Assembly: GCA_914767715.1 (NCBI GenBank)
Contig: OU612071.1
Coordinates: forward strand, 19,340,948-19,404,947
Source: Membranipora membranacea
Lineage: Eukaryota; Bryozoa; Gymnolaemata; Cheilostomatida; Membraniporidae
Direction: 5' to 3'
DNA: 64,000 bases
Shown here: positions 33,606 to 45,770 of the stretch, piece by piece
How positions within the stretch are numbered: the stretch's first letter is position 1
How the letters are laid out: every line of letters starts with the position of its first letter
Translations under genes and position numbers: made by a program
Notes under the pieces: model-generated
The model's input: only the letters and a program-made list of their open reading frames with translations
Told to the model about the DNA's origin: nothing
Databases searched by the model: none

Positions 33606-34260
33606 ACATTTAAAGACTGAAGAGCCAGCACAGATCAAGAAAGACAGCACAGATACCAAATAATACACATGAATACGTTGTATCATTTTATTCGTGAACA
33701 GTAATAAAAAGTCTTATTACGAAATACACGTCCGGTTTCTGTTTGTTCTTCTACATCTGTAGAAGAAAATGAACTGCAATTAGCCTCAAACAAAATCTAA
33801 CAGTATTTAGCAGAGCCTCGGTGGCAGACCCGAGCCGAACCACAAGCTCGATCTGATTAGTATCGTTTGAACATATAGCAAAAGCTCCCGACATTACAGA
33901 AAAAGCCCAGTTCTATGTGCCCGATAGCCAGTTTTATGAAACATTCATAGAAGAGGGTTTGTTGGTGAAGCCCATGTAGCATGCTAAGACATAGTACTTA
34001 GTCTGATCCAACAAAGGATTTTGAACGATATTGGCTTATAACAATGCTGTATTGTATTTAATAACAATGCTGTATTGTATTTAACGACAATGCTGCCATT
34101 CATACGACGATGCTCAGTTAGAACTGCACATTATTTTGTAATGGAGGTGTCCCAAGATAGAGTGGAGGGGTTTTGTACGCAAGATGAGACGAATAGAGGT
34201 TCTCAGGATGTTTGAACAGACTGCATCTGCACAAGTCAGGTAAATCAAACCAGTTGTATC
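33606..34260. other. No gene seen
   Basis: A tandem pair of about 28 bp (AACAATGCTGTATTGTATTT) lies at 34040-34085. Nothing else is supported. Confidence 0.35.
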
Positions 34261-35252
34261 TGACTCCGGTACAGAAGTCACAAATTAATTAGAAGTTCCT
34301 TCCATGATATTTGATGGTAGCCACTGTAATTAATTATCATACACAAATGCTCTAGAGTGCCTCTTATCTAAAGGATTTAGCAGATCTGTGGAGGTTATGA
34401 AACTAATCATATCAGTCTTGTGGTGCAGAAGTGGCAAATTATTTAGTAATTCTTGCGGTGATCTTTGATAGCAATTGTTATTAATTATTGATGAGACTAG
34501 ACCTCTAGTATGTAGATTATGCTCTTATCCTCTTGTTATCTTGAATTGACTACTAGGCCAGAAGCACCCTAGCTGTAACTGCTCTATAAAAAAATGGCAC
34601 GGACAATTTTTGATGGCAGGAAACTGATCGCATATTATACTTCATTGATATTTTTTCTGTAGAATTCACCTGGTGTACCCAGTTGTAGTGGTCATATTTA
34701 GAAATTAAAAGGTGATTTGTTTTTGTATTATAGGTGTGGGGACATAACTCCTATTCTGTGTAATATAACTATCTAATGTTCAGGGAATTCCAGGTTGAAA
34801 CTGCATTGAGGGGATTTTGTTGACTTGCCAATTTATTTACCAAGTAAACTTACAGAAGTCTGCTCGTGTTAGATCAGGACAGATTTAAAATTTTCAATAA
34901 GTATAATGCAGATCTTTATGAGGTTAGTATGATACTGTCTTGCGGCAGCGTATCCGCAATATTTCTCAAAATTGCATATAATAAGTGAAATGTTAAGAAT
35001 TCAACAAACGGTGTTTCTAGGGTGGAACAACATTCTGAATCCAATATTAAGGGTGTACCCAGTTGTAGCGATCATGTCAGCGGCAGCGCGGCGGCATATC
35101 CTCATTTCCTCTAAAAATTGCTTTTGATGAGTGAAATATTAAGAGTTTAAATAAAAGGTGTTTCAAGGGTATAATAACGTGCTGAATATAAAGAAATAAG
35201 GGTGTAACCTAGAACAAGTTTGATCCAATTGCCTGCATGCTTGTTGTTCCCG

Positions 35253-35289
35253 ATCCACGGGTCACGCCGCGGCGTGACCAGTGGATTGG
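35253..35289. repeat. GC-rich perfect palindrome
   Basis: GGTCACGCCGCGGCGTGACC, flanked by ATCCAC and GTGGAT, gives a stem of about 17 bp in an AT-rich setting. Confidence 0.9.
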
Positions 35290-36099
35290 AAGCCACTCGG
35301 AATGCAGGCAAATGGACCAATATTGGTTTAGTGTACCCAGTCGTAGCAATCATGTCAGCGGAAGATCGATAGCTAATAATAAGTAAAATGTCACGTGTTT
35401 TAAAAAAGGGTATATCTAGGATAGAACAACATGCTGAATCTAAAACTGAGAGTGTACCCGGTTGTAGCAATCATGTCAGCGGCAGCGCGGCAGCATACCT
35501 GCAATTTTCTTCACAATTGGTTAGGTAAGTGAAATGTTAAGTGATTAATATGGTCAGCAGGTAACACGACTATATGTATGATTTTAACAAGATATTATAT
35601 CACATCATTTCAAAAGGTGGTCAGCGACAGCGCTACATCTCAATGAGAACAAGACAAAAAGCAGCCTAGACGTGAGACAAATATGATGTAGGAAAAAAGT
35701 GTGTACCCAGTTGAAGAGGTCAGCCGCAGCACTACTGCATATCCCAAATATTCACACCATCGATATGTGATTAGTGGGAAGTCAAGAGTTTGATGCAGTT
35801 GACACAAGTCAAGACTATAGTCCTGGGTTCTACATTGTATATGTTTTATCATTGCATGTGGTGGTTGGTGAGAGACAGCGCTACCTCATATCCCCATATC
35901 ATGTCATTAGCATGTTAGGAAAGTATGCGAAGCTGGCACATCTAAGTTTTTCAGACTCTGACAGTTGGGTTTCTTTGCTGAAAAGTGAGGCGCTCATTGA
36001 ACTCTTTGCTCATGTGTTATGCAAAAGATATCCAGCTGAAAAATGACATGAGAGGCAATTGGAATATCAAAAATGTTGTTGGTAATTGCCCCAAGACAG

Positions 36100-36632
36100 T
36101 GGTCTTAAAGACTTTGTTTGAGGCTGCTCTTTTGTATCACATCTTATTCTCCATATTTTATTCTATCATGTGAGCGATCTTCAGCTTTAGAATCCAAATA
36201 TTGAGGAAGTTATGGCCTACTTCCAGGGTGATTGCCTTCAATCGGCATTGGGAATAAGCGGATGTTTCCCCTGGGGTATGTCACAACCATAGACATGTGT
36301 GACATAGACATTATGAGTTATTAGTTAATACACTAATAATCACATAATAATTGATGATCAAAATTCAGACCTGGGTGGGAATCGGCATACCTATAGGCAA
36401 CGACGCTACCATCACGCCACTTGGACCAAATAGGTTAGCTGGTTGTGACGTACCCTAGGGATTGCCGGCTGATTTTCACTGCCGATAAATTGCCGTCACC
36501 TTGGAAGTTTGAGAGGCCATAACTTCCTCAATATTTGGATTCTAAAGCTAAAAATCGCTCGCATGATAGAATAAAATATGGAGAATAAGATGTGATACAA
36601 AAGAGCAGCCTCAAACAAAGTCTTTAAGACCA
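36100..36632. mobile_element. Nested palindromic MITE
   Basis: 36100-36225 (starting TGGTCTTAAAGACTTTGTTT) is the near-perfect complement of 36507-36632 (ending AAAGTCTTTAAGACCA). It lies inside the larger foldback element and has a central non-repeated part of about 280 bp. Confidence 0.85.
36370..36438 (-). pseudogene. Degenerate tRNA-like segment (possible SINE head)
   Basis: On the minus strand GTGGCGTGATGGTAGCGTC resembles the A-box region of tRNA-Gly (GTGGTTCAGTGGTAG...). About 35 bp later CCGATTCCCACC resembles a decayed B box. No complete cloverleaf can be drawn, so it is not a tRNA gene. It sits at the centre of the nested palindrome. Confidence 0.3.
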
Positions 36633-37740
36633 TACAATATCATACTAGTCCCATAAGAAGTTTGACATAATTCAATTGAAATTTTTCAATTTGTGCTGGT
36701 CTGATACGAGCAGACTTCTCTACAAGTTTACTTCGTGAATTAATTGCCATGTCAACAAATCCCACATTGCAATTTCAACCTGGAATTCCCTGATGATTAG
36801 ATTAGTTAGACTACACAGAATAGGAGTTATTTCCCCACACATATAATGCCAAAACAAAACACCTTTTAATTTCTAAATATGACCACTACAACTGGGTACA
36901 CCCAGTGAATTTTACAGAACATACACCAATGAAGTATACAACGTGACAAATATCCTGCCATCAAATATTGTCCGTGCCATAACAACTTTTGCTATAGCTG
37001 CTTCTGGCCTATACCCTCAGCTTGCAATGCTAATATATACCTTTCATTTGTAACTGGCAATTGAACATAGAACTCATGGATGCCCGAACCGTCGACAATC
37101 AGACCACCCCCTCCAAGATTCACTTTAATTTCAATAGTTATCACTCTCAATGCTATCAGCAATCAACCTGACTCAAAACCATTTATCTGATTTTACAGCC
37201 TTTGGACTGGTTTTGTGATGATGACCTATCTTGGCAAAGCAAATATATACGCCCGCATGAAAACCCAACAGTTTGCATCAACGGCGAAAATTGTTCACTA
37301 TAACTGCCATTTGTTCCCAGAATTAGTTTCTCAAACGCCATTCCATGCAAAAAAAATTATTTCATGTACGATTGTTTCTTAATGATGTACTCCTGCAAGG
37401 AATACAAACACCTTGCAATTGCAATAAGCATAACATTCCAAAAACGCTGGAAAACGTTGCCATAAAAAGCAGTCAAAGTCAGCCACTTATGGGAGCTGGC
37501 CAATAACGATAAAATCTTATTACAGAAGCCCTTTTAAATATACATGGTTAGTGGCTTTTGCATGGTACAAAACCATTTGTGTAGGACATGGAAAACTGTT
37601 GCACCCTTTTTGCACATGGCAAGCTAAAGTACGTGGCAAGCTACTGTACCTAGCAAGCTTTCAAACACAATCAACTTTTTCATGTTTTAAAGTATGGCTC
37701 AACACTTTATCAGGATAGTTGGGAGACATACACAATTAAG

Positions 37741-38400
37741 CCAATACCAGTTACATAGGAATAAATCAACAATTTATAAGCATTCCCCTAGATATTTTTG
37801 TAACCAGCGGGAAAAAAGGGAAACAGTGCCATTACATTGTTCATTTGGTAACAAGCAAACCTGTAGGAATCTGCAAGCTATAACACTAGGTTTGTTTGTG
37901 AAGGGAATACACAGCACTTATTCTACAGAGATCTTTGCGCCCGTTTTGTAGCTTTCATGAGTTGTTTTGTTAAGCTTAGGTAGTTCTACCTTTGAACCGA
38001 AAGCCTTCCAACTCAATTTATTTTAGTGTTTAGCAAGCTATACAGGTCTCGCTTAACAGTTTAGCTACAAAAATCCAAATTCACTGCTGGTCAATGAATA
38101 GAACAATTGGACAAAGCTTCCAAATGATTTAAACTTTGATGGAAAGATCACCTAAACGGTGAAACTTTAGCACTCTGCATGCTATAACGCTATGTTTGCT
38201 TGTAAAGAAAATAAACAGCACTTATGCTTATGCTATCGTGGATTTATGTGCTGGCCCCTAGATATTTTGTAACCAGCGGAAAAAAAGGGGGAATAGTACC
38301 ATTCCATAGATCATTTGGTCTGCATGCTATCACACTAAGTTTGCTTATACCGAGAATAAAAAGTACTTATGCTACGAAGATCTTTGAGCCAACTTCATAG
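37741..38400 (+). repeat. Degenerate tandem repeat of about 500 bp, interrupted by an LTR element
   Basis: CCCCTAGATATTTTTGTAAC with the adjacent GAAAAAAGGG and the CTGCAAGCTATAACACTAGG/ACAGCACTTAT segments at 37780-37950 recur at 38170-38400. The unit's next part (TTCATGAGTTGTT, AAGCTTAGGTAGTTCT, AACCGAAAGCCTT) at 37957-38080 recurs at 40260-40400, directly after the LTR retrotransposon. That element therefore inserted into the second unit. Confidence 0.8.
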
Positions 38401-38401
38401 C

Positions 38402-38825
38402 TGTGTCACATACACTGTATGTGACACGCCTAGGTGCATGACTCTACATGAAGTTAGGCATTGTATATTGCACTGTCATGGTTGCCATGGTCTTAATCTG
38501 ATTAATTGTTATACTCTTCCGCATTTACTTCCATTTTTTGCACATTTAATTACCATCTAAATGCGGAGGTTGGCCATCAAAATAATGACGTTTCATCCCA
38601 CCTGTTTTCTATTTTTACGACCTATTTATACAGCTCAGTATAAAGAACAGTGGTTTTTGCTCTGAAGATTCAGTTACAACTTGGCGTTGCAATTTATCAG
38701 TTGCCTGGGGCATTTGCCCCAGGGTGTAGTTGAGTAATAAAATCATCAAACTGCCGAAAAACTGCATTCAGTATTATAAAGAACTCTGCCAGCAGTGAAC
38801 TGTCGTGATCTTTCTCGATCCGACA
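38402..38825 (+). mobile_element. 5' LTR of a non-autonomous LTR retrotransposon
   Basis: 424 bp, TG...CA, and by eye identical to 39833-40256. It opens with a hairpin (GTGTCACATACA / TATGTGACAC). It contains a TATA-like TATTTATA at about 38623, a strong hairpin CCTGGGGCATTTGCCCCAGG at 38704 and AATAAA at 38736. These give a standard U3-R-U5 layout. Confidence 0.9.
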
Positions 38826-39832
38826 ATTGGTGCCCAACCGAGTGAGGAGAGAACTTCACACCTTCAGATGATGAGACTGATAGCGTTGAATATACAAGAA
38901 AGAGGATGGAGATTGTGGACTTGGAGGAAAATGTCTTTGGAGTAGATGATCTAATGCAAGCAATATAATGGAACCATGTGTCTACATCGTCTACATTACT
39001 ATAAGGAGAAATGGAGACGGACTTTTTAGATGATGTAGAGACAAAACATATGGAAGCTGATATACTAGTGATGACATTTGATCTTCTGCTCATGATTCAC
39101 CAACTGACAAGGTACCTCTGCAATTTCCTGATTTTATTCAACCAGTTCTATTCAGTCTCAGTCTACAACAGCAGACAGACTAATCTGGTGGTGTGAACAC
39201 TGTAACTCAAAAAAATAGAAAAACTTCAATAAAAACATTAGGCAGCCGTAACCTAAGATCCGCTAAGAGTAAAAGATTATGGAATGCAGCTGACTACAAC
39301 CGACTGGCAACTGATCTTCAAATAGCAGCAGTATTAGTGCAAGGATCAGCACAAAATAATATGGTCACTGTATTAGTTAGGATGTAATGAATTATTTCAT
39401 ATTATTACCATCGACACAACCTTGATCATGCAATTTATATATTTACCGTTTGGATTTCCTGCGATGCCGATTTTTTAATGATAGTTGTGCAGGAAAGCAG
39501 CATTATAATATTTCATGAATTTTATACCTTCGTCTGTCCAGTAATCTAAGCAAAGCTTAGGTTCTTAGATCCAGAGTTGAGAGGAAAGTGGGATATATTT
39601 TTTTTTGTTAATGGACCTGAAGCAGTTGTTAAGGTTCTTCAGCCTTGGAAGGGAATGTCATGATTTTGTTATGACCGTCTTTTATGCATGACATTTTTGA
39701 TTTTTTTTTGTATTTCAGGAGATTTTGAGGTTTTAAATTTTATATTGCAATGATTATCCTTGTGTGACATAAGCTATAATGTTTTTTGAACCAGTTAAAG
39801 CGATCGAGGACGATCGCAACCAGGGGGGTGCA
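38826..39832 (+). mobile_element. Internal region of the LTR element (PBS to PPT, no pol)
   Basis: It begins ATTGGTGCCCAACCGAGTGA, a primer-binding site like those using tRNA-Lys (TGGYGCCCAAC). It ends in a purine-rich tract (ACCAGGGGGGTGCA) just before the 3' LTR. Only about 1 kb long, it has no gag, protease or RT reading frame. The element must rely on a related Gypsy-like helper. Its last 300 bp match the fragment at 7590-7970. Confidence 0.85.
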
Positions 39833-40256
39833 TGTGTCACATACACTGTATGTGACACGCCTAGGTGCATGACTCTACATGAAGTTAGGCATTGTATATT
39901 GCACTGTCATGGTTGCCATGGTCTTAATCTGATTAATTGTTATACTCTTCCGCATTTACTTCCATTTTTTGCACATTTAATTACCATCTAAATGCGGAGG
40001 TTGGCCATCAAAATAATGACGTTTCATCCCACCTGTTTTCTATTTTTACGACCTATTTATACAGCTCAGTATAAAGAACAGTGGTTTTTGCTCTGAAGAT
40101 TCAGTTACAACTTGGCGTTGCAATTTATCAGTTGCCTGGGGCATTTGCCCCAGGGTGTAGTTGAGTAATAAAATCATCAAACTGCCGAAAAACTGCATTC
40201 AGTATTATAAAGAACTCTGCCAGCAGTGAACTGTCGTGATCTTTCTCGATCCGACA
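39833..40256 (+). mobile_element. 3' LTR of the non-autonomous LTR retrotransposon
   Basis: Same length as, and by eye identical to, 38402-38825, implying a recent insertion. The flanks are CTTCATAGC on the left and GCTTCATGAG on the right, so only a 2-bp GC overlap is seen rather than the usual 4-6 bp target duplication. Confidence 0.9.
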
Positions 40257-40450
40257 GCTTCATGAGTTGTTCAACAAGCTTAGGTAGTTCTATACCTTTA
40301 AACCGAAAGCCTTTCAACTCTATTTAGCCAGCTATACAGGGCTTGCTTTAAAGCTAAGCTACAAACATCCAAGATCATAGCAGGCCAATGTATGCAACAA
40401 ATGGACAAAGCTTCCAATTGAACTAAACTTTGTTGGGAGGATCACTTAAA

Positions 40451-41846
40451 CATGGTTGTAGAAGTAGAAATATATGATATATAACTTAGCTTTGTGGTGC
40501 TCCCTTGCAAATGTTCTTATCTCGCCTCAATCGTCTGTTTGCGGCCTTGTTTGCAGCCAAAATCGCCTAGCATTACGTCATATCATACAATTATCATAGC
40601 CTCTATCACCATATAACAGCGCTGTCAAACTCTTGCGTCGTCCTGGTTGACTCACACCAAGTCACCGTGCAGTCAATCGCGCTGAAATAAAAACTGGAAA
40701 GCAGCAGCATAGCATCCAATTTTGGTGATGTCAATAAATTGGAAAAGCTTAAGAAACCGATTATCAGTGCCTGTAACAGATATGTGCATGTAAAACTTTA
40801 TTTTCGCGGAATTGCGAACCAAATTGGAACAAAAACAAAGGGAGAGGAACCAAAACACTTTGTTTTTGAAGGAAAAACCTAGTTTCTATAAAAATCTCTT
40901 GTACTGACTTCTGGAAAAAAAAAGTCGTTGTCATAATGATGACCGCAGGGGTGTTTTTTTTGCCCAGGCATACCGAATACCGTCATGCTTTGCAGAATTA
41001 AAAAGCTGGTATTCACACCAATACAGATCCCCAAAAAACTAACAAAGACGGCATTCCGCTATACCAAATTGCGGCAACTAGTTTCAAAGTCCTCACCAAT
41101 GTTGCTGCTAATAAAAACAAACCCACATTGCAGATCCCCAGTCTATGTGTCCATGGTTGGCCTTCATGTATTAAAAGTGTTGGTCTCAACGCTTTTTAAT
41201 AAGGAGGTGGAAGCGCCTATTAGTTTTGGTCACAGTCAAAACAGCTTGAGGAGAGTTACAAAGCTTAGATATGGGTTAGAATGCGTTTGCAGGTCCCGTT
41301 ATGATATCCTTATATTATTTTGATAGTCATGTGCGGTTAACATTTGCTGTTAGTGTTAGTGTGTCAGTCCTCTCCCTTATTTAACTTTTGAGCTGATTAA
41401 TTCAGATAAAGCATTTGAGGGACACAGAACCCAGTCATATGCATGTACAAAGCAAGCTATTGGAACAGTCTTATTGGTAATGTTTACTTACACTTGCCAT
41501 GTTGTCTCGAGAGTACAGTGCTACCTTGTCTGAGGCAAAGAAAGGAAAGGAAAGCTAATGACCTTTGCCAAACATTAAATATCCTGATGTTCAGCCAATC
41601 AGAATTCAGAGTTGCTTCAACAACCAAGCTGTGAGGAAAGTCTCATTAACCATGAGAAGCCAACTCATAAATACACAAACAATTTTAAGCTAAAAAATCC
41701 ATTTCTTACAAAATGGTTATTTTTTTGATTCTTATTGTGTAAATGCGCAATCAATTCACTCTATTTTGGTCAAGTGGCAACCAAAAAATAATTGGAGGAT
41801 GCCTCGCTAATAACAAGGTTTTCTATGTTTGCCTTAGACTTCTCCA
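40451..41846. other. No gene seen
   Basis: No supported gene, repeat array or RNA. The short ORFs lack splice signals and family motifs. Confidence 0.35.
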
Positions 41847-41895
41847 TGTCTCACCTGATGTCTCACCTGATGTCTCACCTGATGTCTCACCTGAT
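41847..41895. repeat. 12-bp tandem repeat, four copies
   Basis: TGTCTCACCTGA is repeated four times. It lies about 115 bp beyond the 3' end of the minus-strand LINE frame, where LINE tails often meet microsatellites. Confidence 0.95.
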
Positions 41896-42012
41896 GATTC
41901 TTAGCTCCTAGCGCCGACTTCAGCGTCATGACTTCAGGAAAGTTAAAAACTCATGAATCGTTTTACGTTTCCAGGTCATTTACCGTTAAACCAATAAGAT
42001 ACAGCTTTAAAT

Positions 42013-43077
42013 CTAACCGGGGTTCCGGGCAGGGGCTGTTAACAGTGGGCAACCAGGCAGTAGACAGTTCCAGTCTTTGGCAGTTCTAACAAAAAAGAAC
42101 CGGCGATAGTGCAGAGTGTTGGTAGATGGAATGAAATACTGCTGTGCATGGTGTCTACTGGAGTGGTGTGTTGATCTAGGCACATGCTCATTGATGATGT
42201 GAGGAGCATTAAAGTGGTAGGTGCGAAAGACCTGCAGTCGCCTACACTTACTGCGGTCATCCAGCGGTTGAAGGTCAAGCTTTGAGAGAAGACCGGTGGT
42301 GCTGGTCTTCCTGTCGCTGCGCTGGATGCCATAGATTAACCGGGCTGCACGACGCTGAACTGCTTGGAGTTTGGTCTCTACAGTCTGGGTAAGAGTGTCC
42401 CAAGCGCAGGAAGCATACTCGAGTACTGGTCTCACTGGCTGTTAGTAGGCAGTGGAGCGAATGTCTTCCGATGTTGTGAGGACATTACGTCTATGAAGGC
42501 TAGGGTGGCATTTGCCTTACTAGTGATTTTGGCTGTGTGTTCATGCCAGGTTAGTTTTGAGTCAACATACACACCAAGGTATTTGGTGCAGTTGGTGCGG
42601 GGTATCTCGATGTTGTGGAGTTTGTAGGAGTTCTCTGATGGGCGTTTCTTCCTTGTGGAACAAATATGCTCATATTTTGAGGGATGAAACTCCATTTCCC
42701 ACTGATTCTCCCACTGATAAGCCTGCTCAAATCATCTTGGAATGGTTGGTGGTTGATTGCATCGGAGTATACAATTGCGTCGTCAGCAAAAAATTGTACT
42801 GTTGACTTGATGTTGTCTGGCATATCATTGATGTAGTACAAGAAAAGAGTTGGACCGATCACTGAACCCTGAGGAACTCCTGAGGTGACAGGAGAGACGT
42901 CTGACTCTTCTCCTTCGACTACAACCTTCTGGGTCCTTTTCATAAGGAAGTCATCAATCCATGATAACACTTGAAAGGACACTCCGTACGTTGCTAACTT
43001 CAGTAATAGTTTGCTGTGGTTAACTTTATCAAAGGCTTTTGAGAAGTCCAACACACAGGCATCTGTCTGGATCTGAT
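42013..43077 (-). pseudogene. LINE reverse transcriptase fragment with YADD-type box
   Basis: Three overlapping frames on the minus strand together cover RT from the palm to the C-terminus. The first has LDFSKAFDKVNHSKLLLKL, GVPQGSVIGPTLFLYYINDM and the catalytic FADDAIVYS. The second has RTNCTKYLGVYVDSKLTWHE. The third has LEYASCAWDTL, AVQRRAARLIYG and FVRTAKDWNCLLP. This belongs to the CR1/L2/Jockey supergroup. Two frameshifts (near 42690 and 42430) and 5' truncation near 43077 make it inactive. Confidence 0.9.
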
Positions 43078-43218
43078 ATATATTATAATATAAATCAATA
43101 CAATCAATAAAGGTCTTTGCACTGAAATTATGGTGCTAATGCCTGCCTACTGGTTATCATAGCTAAGAAAAACCTTGGGTGGTCTACTGATTATGTAGTA
43201 ATCAAGTTTTTTTCTGAG

Positions 43219-43450
43219 CTAATAACCATATATTGTTTGATTATGCAGTAGATTCAGCAGTATTTTTCCGCATATAAAGTATGCTGTTGCCATAAAACAA
43301 TAGTACATGCTTGCTTGTGAATTTGAAGAACTTTCGTTCCTTTCATAGGCGCTGCAAAAATGCCTTTGATATATACCACTACATTTGAGCCTGAGCCAGG
43401 TAGGATTAAAGTGCTTGTAAAGGGAACAGGTTTTTGGTATCATTCTAGAG
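43219..43450 (-). repeat. Dispersed repeat, inverted relative to 45360-45560
   Basis: The minus strand here shares AATGATACCAARAACC, TGTTCC and TTTACAARCACTTTAA with the plus strand at 45505-45550. No gene is evident. Confidence 0.6.
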
Positions 43451-43537
43451 CTCTCAGTCTAGATTAGAATGTTATGCTATGTCCAAAAGCAGCCTGTGGC
43501 CCAGTTAAGAATTATTTTCACTCAAAGTTGGGATGAG

Positions 43538-43613
43538 AAGGTACTAAAAAGGTACTATATTTCTCCTTAGGAGTTGTGATCACTTGGAGAAAATAGTACC
43601 TTTTTAGTACCTT
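43538..43613. repeat. 76-bp hairpin with 28-bp arms
   Basis: AAGGTACTAAAAAGGTACTA and onward to TTTCTCC pairs with GGAGAAAATAGTACC and onward, with one bulge, around a 19-nt loop. The size matches a microRNA precursor, but a tiny palindromic transposon is equally likely. Confidence 0.8.
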
Positions 43614-43855
43614 AGATTATAATGGGAATATACAGTATCTCGTAAATAAGACTTTTTGTTATGACACAGTGGTTTTGAGATTCCCTGCATACAATATTAA
43701 ACCGCACAGAATTTATCTATTGAATGAATGAGTGAATACAATGCAAAATTAATCTGTCCCATGTTATGTGGCTTTGCTGGTAAAATGGGATAGTGTATAA
43801 AATTTCATAATTGAATGACAAAGCAAACGATCGAAATCAAGCACAGCAAAAATTA

Positions 43856-43963
43856 CAACTCTAGCTCATCCGACAGCGAGAGTGAAAATTATAGGGAGAA
43901 TAACAGATCCAGTGAGAGCGAGATTGAATATCATTCAGGAGGCAATTGTAGCAAATCGACGTA
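43856..43963 (+). other. Ser/Glu/Asp-rich short frame, unassigned
   Basis: One frame reads NYNSSSSDSESENYRENN and further acidic/serine residues to a stop at 43961-43963. Such acidic stretches often open transposase or nuclear protein genes. There is no supporting splice site or domain, so it may be chance. Confidence 0.2.
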
Positions 43964-43989
43964 GGGTCCATGTGATTATCATAGGGAAA

Positions 43990-45500
43990 ATGTCCCTGAG
44001 GTAGTCACACCACTCAAGTTTAAATCTGTATGATTTCGGCCACTAGAAATAACCCACAGTGCTCTGACAGATACAACATTTTCTGTTAACCATGGTTACT
44101 GTTCAAGATAGAAATTGGCAATATAAAGGCAGATCAATACATGGCTAAAGTATTTCAAGGATTTGTTTATATTTATTTGATGAATAAATGAGATTGTGGC
44201 TACATGGTTTGTATTGAAGATTATAAATACTAAGATATGACATTCCAATCAAACTCTGTCTTCAGCCGTTATGCTTTATGATTAGTGGCTTTCAATAGAA
44301 TTTCAATGGAAGATACAAAATTTACACATGTAGACTGGATGTTTTTTTAATTTGCACAAAAATCTAAAATAATTTGTTTTTAAATCTCGACATTTCAGGC
44401 ATTAGGATGATGTTAAAATCCAAAGCATGCGATGAATAATACTGAGTGATTTGAAGTTTTGAGAATCTTTACAACAATTTTTGCAAATAATTCATTCTGA
44501 TGTTTGGACTCACAAGATTTTCTCAGGTAAACTTTGTTGTTTACATCAAAAACTGGAATTTACAAGTCACAAAGTAAATTGAAGTAAATAAAATTGTCAT
44601 CTAGTTATTTCGGACTTCAGGGTGATGAAAAATGTAAATGAATTTGACTGCCTCCTAAAGGGAGGAGTATTGATAATCGTGTAAGCAGTGGAATACCTTG
44701 AGAAACTTTCTATATTATTTTACATCAGATCTTGTCCATCTGTGCATCATAGATACTCAGCACATCTAAACATGGACTATCAATATTACTGACTGAGTGC
44801 AGCAGGCCATACGAGAACCTATGTCAAAGCACACATCAGCCACTTAGGAAATTAATTTGTCGAGTTTTGAGTTATTTCATCAGTATGGATCTTATTTGGG
44901 GGGCTAGTGTTGGATATTATCGCAAGATTTGGTACTCACCATAAAGCATTGTATGGACCATTTTTAGGTAAATCTGAAATAAGCAAGGCTTTGTCAGCAG
45001 GAAGAATTCATTGCTCCAGTGTAATCTTATTTAAACAGAGCAAACAAGCGCAGCGGTATGAAATGAAAATCACTTGCTTGAAAAGCTGTGGACAGGGAAT
45101 GGGTCATAGTCATTGATTGTAATGTACAGTTAGTATTTATAATCTTTGGTACAGTGGTTCTTCTAATCTCTTCTTCAACATGGGCTCATAACAGAAATGA
45201 AGGTTGTTTTGATTAGCGTCTCAACTCATTAAATTTGAACTTTTATGTCATAGACAGACTTGTGAGTGACTTTGTCATGTATTTGCAAAAGTTGTTATCT
45301 AACCACAATAGTCACTAATATTACTGTATTTCCCCCATAATAGGCTCATTACAAATCGCCTGGACAAGTTGGGCTGTGCATGAGTAGGCAACTCAATAGT
45401 GTTAACTTATATCCCCCAAACCTACCAGACCAAGTAACCCTGAAGACTTATTTTTTATGCAAATGCATGTGTGATAGCTGTCTTAATCTCATTTCAAGCT
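43990..45500. other. No gene seen
   Basis: AT-rich DNA without splice-bounded ORFs or recognisable elements. Confidence 0.35.
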
Positions 45501-45770
45501 CAAAAATGATACCAAGAACCCTGTTCCTTTACAAACACTTTAACAGGATATTATTGAATAGTATTTAAAGTTTTGCCTTTCATTAATGAAAGTAGTGTCT
45601 AGTAATTTGCACACTGAATTGCCAAATTTTGGCTCCAGTAAAATTGCTCAGATTGCAAGGTATAATATTAATCCATAGACTATCTGAACACTCTAGGATA
45701 ATTGTACTATCTAAATTGATTGTTACTTGTTGGATTATCTGGTACTGGTAATTTTTCAAATCCCAGTATA

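Larger units (their letters stand above)
34554..37011. mobile_element. Large foldback DNA element with subterminal repeats
   Basis: The left arm 34554-34910 and right arm 36660-37011 are long imperfect inverted repeats. Shared landmarks on the left are AGGCCAGAAGCA, GGCACGGACAAT, GGTGTACCCAGTTGTAGTGG and GAATTCCAGGTTGAAA; their complements are on the right. Inside, a motif GTGTACCCAGTTGTAGCGAT with TCATGTCAGCGG recurs near 35054, 35331, 35452 and 35700. No transposase frame remains. Subterminal motif arrays of this kind are typical of foldback, P- or hAT-type non-autonomous elements. Confidence 0.75.

Noticed and set aside
42557-42805. Plus-strand ORFs opposite the RT fragment
   Set aside because: Shadows of the minus-strand reverse transcriptase, whose motifs are unmistakable.
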